Below are positions 51,210 to 59,213 of a stretch of 64,000 nt of DNA, in pieces (positions within the stretch are counted from its first letter, which is position 1; every line of letters starts with the position of its first letter). Source of the DNA: Wenjunlia vitaminophila DSM 41686 (lineage in GTDB: Bacteria; Actinomycetota; Actinomycetes; Streptomycetales; Streptomycetaceae); NCBI RefSeq assembly GCF_000380165.1, contig NZ_KB904662.1:24782-88781 (forward strand), read 5' to 3'. A program made the position numbers and the translations under genes. The notes under the pieces are model-generated. The model was not told the DNA's origin and did not search any database. It worked only from the letters and a program-made list of their open reading frames with translations.

Positions 51210-53486
51210 TCACTGGCAGGACCAGACGCTGCTGTTGCGCCGGGCCTCGAGCCACAGGTCGCTGATGAACCCGGTCGTGCCGTTGTAGGTGATCTTGGAC
51301 CAGACGTCGGTCGTGGCGGTGTCACCGGGGTAGGTGACGCTGTCGCCCTTCTTGGTGCAGTGCACCGTGACCGCGCCGTTCCAGCCGGACGGGATGGACC
51401 CGACCTGGGCGCTGGAGACCGACGCGTCCGCGCGCATCTTCACCGGCTGCCCGTCGTTCCGGTTGTCCACGATGTTCATCGTGGTGGTGGGCGGGGTCAG
51501 GTCCAGGGTGCCGCTGGCACTGGCGCCGCCGCCCGCCTCGTTGGAGCTGCTCACCGAGACGTTGTAGACCTGGCTGTTGGTCAGCCCGGTGATGGTGAAG
51601 TTGGTGTTGCTGGTGGTGGCGCTGCCGGCGCCCCAGTTCACCGTGTAGGTGACGGTGCCGCTGGCGTCGGAGGGCGCCTGCCAGGTCAGGTTGCCGCCGT
51701 GGCCACCCGAGGGGACGGTGACTTGGAGCCCGCTGGGCGCGCTCGGCGCCGTGCACGGCCGGACCGCGGGCGACGGCTGCGACTCCTTGGTGGTGCCCCC
51801 CTCGAAGTGGGCGACCACGGTGAACGCGTACTCCTGGGCGCAGGACAGGTCGCCGCCGACCTGGAAGGTGAACGGGCCGTCGGGGCCCACCTGGGCCGGG
51901 GTGACGGAGCCCACCCCGGGGTCGCCGGCGAGCGTGTAGTGGGTGGGCTTCAGGCCCGCGCCGGGCGAGAAGGTGACCGTGATGCCCCCGCCCGTGGCCT
52001 GCGCCTGCGGGGTCCCGGGCGGCATGGGCGGCGGGGCGACGCCGCACGAGGCCGGGTCCGCCTCGCAGGGGTCCAGCGGCTTCTTCGGCTTCGGCGTGGC
52101 CGGGGGCGCCTTGCTCTCCTGGGTCCTGCGGGGCCGCTCCGACTCCTGCGGCGCGGCCGGCGGCTCGGGCTCCTGGGAGGCCGGCGGCGACGGCTCGTCA
52201 GGAACGTTGTCCCGGGCCGGCGGCTCGTCCTTCGGCTTCTTCTGCGAAGGCACCTTGTCCTTGTACTTGCCGATCGGGTTCACGTCGCCGTCGGCGTTGA
52301 TCACCGCGGCGGCGGCGTTGTCCTCGTCGTTGACCCACAGCAGGCCGTTGCGGACGAACATCTCCAGCTCGCCCGGCTCGTCGGTGACCTTCACCGGCTG
52401 CTCGACGGTGCCCTGGTCGGTGTCGTAGACCACCAGGGTGCCGTTGGACTCGTCCGGCACGTACACCTTCAGCCCGAGCGCCTGGGGCGCCCCGAAGTCC
52501 CCGCTCCGACCGCCGAGCACCGCCGTCACGGTGCGCCGGGTCCCCAGGTCGAACACCGCCATCTTGCCGGTCTCGTTGTCCAGCACGGGGATCAGGTTGC
52601 TCTCGGTGGCGTCGGGGACCAGCACCGACGCCGGGGTCGCCTTCCCGATGTACGACGGCAGGTTGTACGTCATCCCCGGGCCGCTGACGTCCAGCACGGT
52701 GATCCTGCCGGCCGAGGTGTCGGTGACCACCGGTTGGCCGTTGGCGAGGGTGAGTTCCAGGTTGTTGCCGGGCTTGGCGACGTCCACCGGCTTGCCCGGT
52801 CGGCCACCGGTGAACGGGACCACGCGGCCCTTGGTCGGCTCGGGCACCCACAGGACGCCGGTCGGGTCCACCGTGGCCTCGCCGAGCGGGACCACCCCGA
52901 GGTCCACCTTGCCGCCGATCGGGGTGGTGCGCACCGGGTCGATGCGCTGGACGGTGCCCTCGACCGGGTTCACCACGAAGGCGAAGGAGCCGCCGGCGAC
53001 GAGCTGGAGGTCGCTGGAGCGGTAGTCGGTGGAGTGTTCGGCGGTGAGCTGCGCCGGGTCCACCCGGATCACCCGGCCGGTGCGCTCGTCCAGGACCAGG
53101 ACCGTCTTGCCGTCCTGCGAGATGGACACGGGGTTCTTGCCGGTGGGCAGGTCCACCTTGCCGTCCACCTCACCGGTGAGGCCGTTGGCGTGGGAGGCGG
53201 TGCCCTTCTCCGAACTGCCGAGCCAGGCGCCGACCTCGGACAGGGCGGGGGTGCTGCCCGAGGCACCGACACCGAGGGCGATGGACGTGCCGACCAGGGC
53301 TCCGACCGCGCCGATCGCGATGTAGCCGGTGCCGCGCCTGCGGGTCGGCCGGACGGCGGTCCAGGCCGAGGACAGGAGAGCCGTGGTGCGTCGCCCCAGT
53401 CCCGGTGTGGTGGGCTCGGCCGTGTCCGTGGGCGCGTCCGCGAGCCTGCGCGGACGCAATCCCGGTGTCCCGTTGTCCCCCGACAT
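51210..53486 (-). CDS. Membrane-anchored beta-propeller/FN3/SH3 protein
   Basis: A 758-residue single-span protein. A charged cytoplasmic N-terminus precedes one helix (about residues 52-72). An extracytoplasmic YVTN/NHL-like propeller follows (about 100-410; repeats such as VSISQDGKTVLVLDERTGRVIRVD), then a Pro/Glu/Lys-rich linker with DPCEADPASCG, two FN3-like domains (about 470-660) and a C-terminal bacterial SH3-like domain with two cysteines ending SSVWSCQ. It is probably a wall-facing receptor or scaffold. ATG at 53486 follows AGGGAG. It is the first gene of the minus-strand run MoxR-DUF58-transglutaminase-kinase. Confidence 0.82.
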   Translation of the reverse strand: MSGDNGTPGLRPRRLADAPTDTAEPTTPGLGRRTTALLSSAWTAVRPTRRRGTGYIAIGAVGALVGTSIALGVGASGSTPALSEVGAWLGSSEKGTASHANGLTGEVDGKVDLPTGKNPVSISQDGKTVLVLDERTGRVIRVDPAQLTAEHSTDYRSSDLQLVAGGSFAFVVNPVEGTVQRIDPVRTTPIGGKVDLGVVPLGEATVDPTGVLWVPEPTKGRVVPFTGGRPGKPVDVAKPGNNLELTLANGQPVVTDTSAGRITVLDVSGPGMTYNLPSYIGKATPASVLVPDATESNLIPVLDNETGKMAVFDLGTRRTVTAVLGGRSGDFGAPQALGLKVYVPDESNGTLVVYDTDQGTVEQPVKVTDEPGELEMFVRNGLLWVNDEDNAAAAVINADGDVNPIGKYKDKVPSQKKPKDEPPARDNVPDEPSPPASQEPEPPAAPQESERPRRTQESKAPPATPKPKKPLDPCEADPASCGVAPPPMPPGTPQAQATGGGITVTFSPGAGLKPTHYTLAGDPGVGSVTPAQVGPDGPFTFQVGGDLSCAQEYAFTVVAHFEGGTTKESQPSPAVRPCTAPSAPSGLQVTVPSGGHGGNLTWQAPSDASGTVTYTVNWGAGSATTSNTNFTITGLTNSQVYNVSVSSSNEAGGGASASGTLDLTPPTTTMNIVDNRNDGQPVKMRADASVSSAQVGSIPSGWNGAVTVHCTKKGDSVTYPGDTATTDVWSKITYNGTTGFISDLWLEARRNSSVWSCQ

Positions 53487-53686
53487 GAACACTCCCTGTT
53501 CGTTTGTCACGCGCCCCGTTGCCGAGCAGATTAGCTGTCTGTCTGAGTTACTGTCGCGTTCGCCCGGGGGCCTGTGACACGGGCGTGACGTCGCCAGGAC
53601 CCACACCGCCCAGGGCCCCCGGGCGCCCCGGGACCGCTGGCGTAGGCTGGCCTGGTCGTGCTGACCGCCCCCGGAAGGACCCCCAG

Positions 53687-54904
53687 GTGACAGAGCAGGT
53701 GACACCGCAGACGGCAGCGGCGCCCAACGACCTGCGGCCGGTGCTCGAGCGGGCCGCCGAGGGCGGCAGGATCACCCCGGGCGAGGCGCTCGAGCTGTAC
53801 CGCCGCGCCCCCCTGCACGCGCTGGGCGCGGCGGCCGACGCCGCCCGACGCCGCCGGTACGCGGGCACCGAGCACATCGCGACGTACATCATCGAGCGGA
53901 ACATCAACTACACCAACGTCTGCGTCACCGCCTGCCGGTTCTGCGCGTTCTACGCCCCGCCGAGCAGCGACCGGGGCTGGACCCGGGACCTCGACGACAT
54001 CCTGCGGCGCTGCGCGGAGACCGTGGCGCTCGGCGGCACCCAGATCATGTTCCAGGGCGGCCACCACCCCGACTTCGGTGTCGAGTACTACGAGCGGCAC
54101 TTCTCCGCGATCAAGGAGGCGTTCCCGGAGCTGGTCATCCACTCCCTGGGCGCCTCCGAGGTGGAGCACATGGCCCGGATCTCCGGGGTCAGCGCAGAGG
54201 AGGCGATCCGCCGGCTGCACGCCGCCGGGCTCGACTCGTTCGCCGGGGCGGGCGCCGAACTCCTGCCGGAGCGGCCGCGCAAGGCCATCGCCCCGCTGAA
54301 GGAGAGCGGCGAACGCTGGCTGGAGATCATGGAGACGGCCCACCGCCTCGGCGTGGAGTCCACCTCCACCATGCTCATGGGCACCGGCGAGACCAACGCC
54401 GAACGCATCGAGCACCTGCGGATGCTCCGCGACGTGCAGGACCGCACCGGCGGCTTCCGCGCCTTCATCCCGTACACCTACCAGCCGGAGAACAACCACC
54501 TGCGGGGCCGCACCCAGACCACGCTCTTCGAGTACCTGCGGCTGATCGCCGTGGCCCGGCTCTTCCTGGACAACGTGGCCCACATCCAGGGCTCCTGGCT
54601 CACCACGGGCAAGGAGGCCGGCCAGCTCTCCCTGCACTACGGCGCGGACGACCTGGGGTCGGTGATGCTCGAGGAGAACGTGGTGTCCTCCGCGGGCGCC
54701 AGGCACCGCTCGAACCGCCTGGAACTCCTCCACCTCATCCGCACCGCCGGCCGCGTCCCCGCGCAGCGCTCCACCACCTACGAGCACCTGGTGGTCCACG
54801 ACGACCCCGCCGAGGACCCGGTGGACGACCACGTCGTCTCCCACCTGTCGTCCACCGCGATCGACGGCGGCACCGCCCACCCCGAGCTCACCATCGTCCC
54901 CTGA
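53687..54904 (+). CDS. mqnC: Cyclic dehypoxanthinyl futalosine synthase (radical SAM)
   Basis: A 405-residue radical SAM enzyme that cyclises dehypoxanthinyl futalosine in menaquinone synthesis. Cluster cysteines are Cys79, Cys83 and Cys86 (NVCVTACRFCAFY). MFQGGHHPDFGVEYYE and STMLMGTGETNAERIEHL are diagnostic. The start is GTG at 53687 with GGAAGGA upstream; a start further back would overlap a region with no protein-like features. It lies far from mqnA and mqnE, separated by the secretion block, and is followed 11 nt later by an amidohydrolase-like stub. Confidence 0.94.
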   Translation: MTEQVTPQTAAAPNDLRPVLERAAEGGRITPGEALELYRRAPLHALGAAADAARRRRYAGTEHIATYIIERNINYTNVCVTACRFCAFYAPPSSDRGWTRDLDDILRRCAETVALGGTQIMFQGGHHPDFGVEYYERHFSAIKEAFPELVIHSLGASEVEHMARISGVSAEEAIRRLHAAGLDSFAGAGAELLPERPRKAIAPLKESGERWLEIMETAHRLGVESTSTMLMGTGETNAERIEHLRMLRDVQDRTGGFRAFIPYTYQPENNHLRGRTQTTLFEYLRLIAVARLFLDNVAHIQGSWLTTGKEAGQLSLHYGADDLGSVMLEENVVSSAGARHRSNRLELLHLIRTAGRVPAQRSTTYEHLVVHDDPAEDPVDDHVVSHLSSTAIDGGTAHPELTIVP

Positions 54905-54915
54905 GGGGGCCCGCC

Positions 54916-55362
54916 GTGCTGACGCTCCACACCGCCGAGTCCGTCCGGCTCACCCCCGACGGGGAACCGCTGCGCCACGGCGCGGTGCTGGTCTCCGCCG
55001 ACCGGATCGCCGCGGTCGGAGCGCTCGACGAGCTGACCGCCGCCCACCCCGGGGCGCGACTGCGCCGCTGGCCCGGCGAACTGGCCCCCGGCCGGGTCCA
55101 CGACGGCCCCCTGCCGACGGCCGACACCCCCAGGGAACGCGTGCACGCGGTGCTCCTGGTCGGCTGCACCGCCGTGGTGGGGCAGCACCTCGACGCCGCG
55201 CTGCGCGCCGCCGTCGACCGCAACGGCCTCGCGGTGCTCGCCCCGGGGGCCGGCCCGGCGCCCCTGATCCCCGGCGCCCGGGCCGACCTCGCGGTCTTCG
55301 ACGAGGCGGACCACTGTCTCGCCACCGTGCTCGCCGGACGCCTGGTGCACCGCAGGGCGTGA
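54916..55362 (+). CDS. Amidohydrolase-like stub lacking the catalytic barrel
   Basis: A 148-residue protein that keeps the N-terminal strand-rich part of an amidohydrolase (LRHGAVLVSADRIAAVGALDEL) and the C-terminal part (GARADLAVFDEADHCLATVLAGRLV), which together form the composite beta-sandwich. The metal-binding TIM barrel between them, with its HxH motif, is missing and replaced by about 55 residues. It cannot be a normal deaminase. Similar short proteins next to mqnC occur in Streptomyces. ATG or GTG starts lie at 54916, 11 nt after mqnC. Role unknown; possibly a partner of a menaquinone enzyme. Confidence 0.7.
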   Translation: MLTLHTAESVRLTPDGEPLRHGAVLVSADRIAAVGALDELTAAHPGARLRRWPGELAPGRVHDGPLPTADTPRERVHAVLLVGCTAVVGQHLDAALRAAVDRNGLAVLAPGAGPAPLIPGARADLAVFDEADHCLATVLAGRLVHRRA

Positions 55363-55409
55363 CGCCCCCCGTCCCGACCTCCGGCCGCCAGCGGCCGGGA
55401 CGGGCGACG

Positions 55410-56474
55410 TCAGTCCGGGTCGACCAGCTCGGTGGCACGGAGCACCGCGGCCAACGCCTCCGGGTCGCCGGTGCGCTGGTGCACCTCCACCGCCGTGTCC
55501 GCGAGCTTGATCACGTGCGCGTCCCCGTGCCGCACCGCGCGCGCCAGCACCTCCTGCGGGCCGGCGGCCTCCGCCTGCCGCAGCAACCGCCGGGTCTCAC
55601 TCGTCGGGGCCGGCTCGTCCGGCTGGTACACCGCCCGGATCGCGGCGCTCGCCGCCCAGGCCACGTTGAGGCTCGCCGCCCACTGCTCGGGGGGCAGCGC
55701 CGGCAGGGTCCGCAGCACGGCGGTGGGCGCGGTCGCCGCGTGGACCTGCATCACCCCTTCCCCGTGCCCGAACCGCAGGTAGCGGATGGTGGCCGCGTCG
55801 GCCACGCGCTCCAGCAACTCCCGTGCCTCCTGCGGGCTCCCCGCGGGGCGCAGCCCGGCCAGCGCCGACGACCACCCGGGGGTGCCGGGCAACTGTTCGA
55901 GCCGGTGCAGGATGCCCCCGGAGGGGTCGCCTATGGCCGGCACCCGCTCCAGCGCCTCGGCGGCGGCCAGCACCCCCGCCGGCTCCACGGCGCCGGGCAC
56001 CTGCTGCCACCTGGCGGCCCAGTACCCGAGCGCCTGCCCCAGCTCCGCCAGCCGGGTCTCGCTGTCCCCGTCCTCGAGCAGGGCGCGCACCGCGTGTCCC
56101 GTCCTGATCACGCCGTGCGTGGCGCCGGCGGCGGCGCCCGGCAGCAGTCGCGGCCACCACGTGGCCAGCGTCTGCCGCCAGGGGCGCCGCGTCATCTCGA
56201 TCCGGAAGAACTCCAGCCACTGCGGGAGCTGGGCCGGCTTCCCCAGGGCCTGTTGCCACCGTGCCCCGTCGATCGACGCCGACGACCTGGGGAGGTCCTC
56301 CAGGCGGTGGACGTAGTCGTCGAGCCACGGCTGGGCCCGGGGGGCGAAGCCGTGCCGGACCATCGACTCCACCACCATGCTGCCGTGGTTGGACAGCCAC
56401 CCGCGGAACTCGGGCCCCGTCCGGTGCAGACGTGCCAGGGCCTCGTCCAGGGCCCCACCATCGGCGACGAACAT
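55410..56474 (-). CDS. Questin oxidase-like (DUF4243) family protein
   Basis: A 354-residue, mostly helical protein. It contains LSNHGSMVVESMVRHGF and HGVIRTGHAVRALL, matching the HH/HG-containing segments of the questin oxidase-like (AflY/DUF4243) family, which includes fungal Baeyer-Villiger-type oxygenases. Further His residues (HAATAPTAV, HVIKLADTAVEVH) line up with the family. The ATG at 56474 is preceded by GAAGGG. It stands alone, convergent with the mqnC unit. A bacterial role is unknown, so the name is only a family label. Confidence 0.75.
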   Translation of the reverse strand: MFVADGGALDEALARLHRTGPEFRGWLSNHGSMVVESMVRHGFAPRAQPWLDDYVHRLEDLPRSSASIDGARWQQALGKPAQLPQWLEFFRIEMTRRPWRQTLATWWPRLLPGAAAGATHGVIRTGHAVRALLEDGDSETRLAELGQALGYWAARWQQVPGAVEPAGVLAAAEALERVPAIGDPSGGILHRLEQLPGTPGWSSALAGLRPAGSPQEARELLERVADAATIRYLRFGHGEGVMQVHAATAPTAVLRTLPALPPEQWAASLNVAWAASAAIRAVYQPDEPAPTSETRRLLRQAEAAGPQEVLARAVRHGDAHVIKLADTAVEVHQRTGDPEALAAVLRATELVDPD

Positions 56475-56827
56475 ATGCGTACACCCTTCGTGAACGGCTG
56501 TTTTCCGGTCCACGCTAGGCGTCGGAACGTGCCCGCGGATCGGCCCGCCGTCCCGGGTCCGCAGGGACCTGTGTCCTAGGTCTGTCGGCGGGAACCGCGG
56601 GTCCGCGGCGGCGGGCGGCGCGCCGGCGGCGGCGCGGGGCCGTCCCGAAGCCACCGGTGAGCGGGGCGCTCGCGCCCGGAGCGGTCCCGGGCTCGCCGGA
56701 CCGCCGGGGCCGCCTTGCTCCGGGCCGCCTCGACACCTAGGGTGAATGCGCTTACAAGAGCGCGAACCCGCACGTGCGCGTTTCCGTCCCAGCCCGTGCA
56801 TCCCGACGACCCGGAAGTCCCCACCCA
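56475..56827. other. Intergenic region before the LacI-family gene
   Basis: About 350 bp, very GC-rich up to about 56720. It contains the operator-like sequence listed at 56743-56756 and must include the promoter of the lacI-type gene and of the divergent DUF4243 gene. No other feature recognised. Confidence 0.45.
56743..56756. promoter_or_regulatory. LacI-type operator upstream of the regulator gene
   Basis: TGAATGCGCTTACA, an imperfect 14-bp palindrome with a central GCGC, 72 bp before the regulator start. It shares 11 consecutive bases with the site at 59159-59172 in front of the transporter operon, consistent with autoregulation and co-regulation by the LacI-family protein. Confidence 0.65.
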
Positions 56828-57904
56828 GTGAACACAGCCCCCACGGTGTACGACGTCGCGGAGCGGTCCGGGGTCTCCATCGCCACCGTGTCCCGGGTCT
56901 ACCGCAACCCCGACACGGTCCGTGCCAAGACCCGGGAGCGGGTCCTGGCCGCGGCACGTGAGCTGGGCTACGTGCCCAGCGGCAACGCCCGCGGCCTCGC
57001 CAGCCGTTCCACCGGCGTCCTCGGCCTCTGCTTCCCCGACTACTCCGACCCCGACGCCGAGGCGGAGGCGGAGGACGACGCCGCGACGCTCTACTCGGAC
57101 CAGATCATCCGCGGTATGGAGCGCACCGCGCGCAGGCACGGCTACGCGCTGCTCATCGCCGCTTCCCTGAAGGGCGGACCGGAGAGCCTGGTGGCGAAGG
57201 TCGCCGGGCGGGTGGACGGCTTCGCCGTGCTGGCCCGTACGGTGCCCACGGAGGAGCTGGAGGTGATCTCCCGCCGCCAGCCGGTGGTGATGCTCGCCGG
57301 GCCCCGGGAGGACCTCGACCACCTCGACCACGTGGAGGTCGCCAATTTCGACGGGCAGCGGGAGCTGACCCGGCACCTCATCGAGGACCACGGCCTGCGC
57401 CGCCTCGCCTACGTGGGCTCGGCCGAGGAGTCACCGGATGTGGAGGCACGCTTCCGGGGCTACCTGGAGGCGTGCCGCGTCGCCGGGGCCGAGGCCGGCG
57501 ACCAGCCGGCGGTGCGGGTGCGGATGATGACCCAGGCCGAGGGGGCGCGCGTGGCGGACGCCCTGTGCGACCGGGAGGACGGCCGGCCCGAGGCCCTGGT
57601 GTTCGCCAACGACCAGATGGCGGTCGGGGCGTTGCACGCGCTGGAGCGGCGCGGCCTGCGGGTGCCGCGGGACGTGGTGGTGACCGGGTTCGACGGCCTC
57701 CCGCTGAGCAGACTGGTGCGTCCGTCGCTGACCACGGTGCGGCAGCCGATGCTGCGGATGGGCGAGCAGGCGGTGACCCTGCTCGTGGAGCGGTTGAACG
57801 GGGCGCGCGTCGAGCCGGTGTCGCTGGTACTCCCGGTGTCCGTGGCCCGTCGGGCCAGTTGCGGGTGCGACGGGGACGACGGGCCGCCACCGGGCGGGGA
57901 ATGA
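56828..57904 (+). CDS. LacI-family transcriptional regulator
   Basis: A 358-residue repressor. The helix-turn-helix is TVYDVAERSGVSIATVSRVY at the N-terminus, followed by a hinge and a periplasmic-binding-protein-like sugar-sensing domain (GRVDGFAVLAR, EALVFANDQMAVGALHALERRGLRVPRDVVVTGFDG). The start is GTG at 56828; longer ORF starts add a basic leader not seen in the family. Matching operators lie upstream of its own gene and of the transporter operon, so its likely effector is the imported oligosaccharide or a product of it. The C-terminus ends in CGCDGDDG and a Gly/Pro tail. Confidence 0.9.
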   Translation: MNTAPTVYDVAERSGVSIATVSRVYRNPDTVRAKTRERVLAAARELGYVPSGNARGLASRSTGVLGLCFPDYSDPDAEAEAEDDAATLYSDQIIRGMERTARRHGYALLIAASLKGGPESLVAKVAGRVDGFAVLARTVPTEELEVISRRQPVVMLAGPREDLDHLDHVEVANFDGQRELTRHLIEDHGLRRLAYVGSAEESPDVEARFRGYLEACRVAGAEAGDQPAVRVRMMTQAEGARVADALCDREDGRPEALVFANDQMAVGALHALERRGLRVPRDVVVTGFDGLPLSRLVRPSLTTVRQPMLRMGEQAVTLLVERLNGARVEPVSLVLPVSVARRASCGCDGDDGPPPGGE

Positions 57905-57950
57905 CCGGCGCCACCAGGCGAGCGGGTTGCCGGCCGTCCCGGGGCCGGAC

Positions 57951-58925
57951 TCAGCCCAACGCCCGGCTGAAGAAGTCCGCCCCGGCCGCGCGCAGCGCCT
58001 CCTGGGCCTCCTTCGTCCCCTCGTGCTCGAAGTGGCCGGCGTCCAGCACGTGCAGTTCGCGCGGCCCGGCCAGGGCGCCGTGCACCGCGAACTGGCCGGG
58101 TGGCGGGACGACGGGGTCGAACAGCGCGGGGGCCACGAGCACCGGGACGGTGATCCTGGTCGCCGCGGTGGCGGCGTCGTAGTAGGCGAGGACCTCGGTG
58201 ATCCCCGGGTGGTCCCGGTGGTGGCGGCGTACCGCCTCGCCGCTGCCGGTGCACGGCAGGGTCAGGCGCAGCGGGTGGTTGCCGAACGTGGGGACGGTGA
58301 GCTGCGCCGCGGCGAAGCGGTCGTCCCAGGGCAGGGCGAGCGCGCCCAGCCCGCCGCCGAAGCTCTCGCCGAGGTAGCCGAGGCGGCCCGCGGTGAGCTC
58401 GGGGACCAGTTCCAGCAGGGCCGAGGCCGCGCACCACAGGTCGGTGACGCAGTCGCCGATCACGTACCCGTCCCGGGAGTCGATGCCGTGCAGGACGTGG
58501 TCGCGGGCCAGGGGCGGCACGCCGTCCCGCAGGCCCCGCGTCGGCATCCCGCTCACACAGGGCAGCAACGCCGCGGAGCGCGGCAGCGGGAGCGGCAGGT
58601 CGGGCCCCGGCTGGTCGCGGCCACCGTAGCCGTGCCCGATGACGAACCCGTGCCGTGCCGGGGCCCCGTGCGCGGGGAGCACCAGCCAGCCGCCGCGCCG
58701 GCCGTACACGGACGCGTAGGAGACCTCCAGCACCCGGGCTCCGTCGCGCTCCTCCACCAGCGCGCCGGTGCGCGGCTCCGGGGCGATGCGGCGGGCCGCG
58801 GAGTACCGGGCCCGCCAGAACGCGTCGAAGTCCGCCGGTGCCTCCGGCGCTGGGACACGGAGCAGGTCGTCGAGGGTGTGGCCGTGGGACGGGTCGAAGG
58901 GGAAGTCGTGGGTGAACCGCGGCAT
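57951..58925 (-). CDS. Acetyl xylan esterase (AXE1/CE7-like) alpha/beta hydrolase
   Basis: A 324-residue enzyme of the acetyl-xylan esterase/cephalosporin-C deacetylase family that removes acetyl groups from short xylo-oligosaccharides. The nucleophile elbow is GESFGGG (Ser about 187), the acid is in ALFDPVVPP and the histidine is in DAGHFEHEG; RGLRDG and DAVTDLW-type segments are also family-like. No signal peptide, so it would act inside the cell on imported sugar. It is divergent from the transporter operon and near the LacI-type gene. Substrate specificity is inferred from family. Confidence 0.88.
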   Translation of the reverse strand: MPRFTHDFPFDPSHGHTLDDLLRVPAPEAPADFDAFWRARYSAARRIAPEPRTGALVEERDGARVLEVSYASVYGRRGGWLVLPAHGAPARHGFVIGHGYGGRDQPGPDLPLPLPRSAALLPCVSGMPTRGLRDGVPPLARDHVLHGIDSRDGYVIGDCVTDLWCAASALLELVPELTAGRLGYLGESFGGGLGALALPWDDRFAAAQLTVPTFGNHPLRLTLPCTGSGEAVRRHHRDHPGITEVLAYYDAATAATRITVPVLVAPALFDPVVPPPGQFAVHGALAGPRELHVLDAGHFEHEGTKEAQEALRAAGADFFSRALG

Positions 58926-59158
58926 GCGGTGACCCTAGGGCACGGGTGGGGGCGGTGGGACCGGGCCGGGATGGGGCGTGCATCACAGACGCCCCGACTA
59001 GGTATGTACTCCCTTATATTAACTAATGCCTGGCGACTCGGTCTGAATTGCCCCTGACCGGACAGATGCTGGCATCCCATGACAGCAAGATGTCCCACCC
59101 GTTACGGGAGTGTGACCTCGGCCCTCTTGTCACGTCGGAAGCGCCTCCCACAGAGTGA

Positions 59159-59186
59159 TGTATGCGCTTACAGGCAGCGCATACAT
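59159..59186. promoter_or_regulatory. LacI-type operator of the sugar-transport operon
   Basis: TGTATGCGCTTACA at 59159-59172 is a near-perfect 14-bp LacI-type operator. It is embedded in a longer inverted repeat: the 11-bp arm at 59158-59168 is repeated in reverse at 59176-59186, leaving a 7-bp spacer. This may allow a second repressor dimer to bind. It lies 28 bp or more upstream of the binding-protein start, probably over the promoter. Confidence 0.7.
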
Positions 59187-59213
59187 TTCGCAAAGTTCGA
59201 GGAGAGGCAGTCC

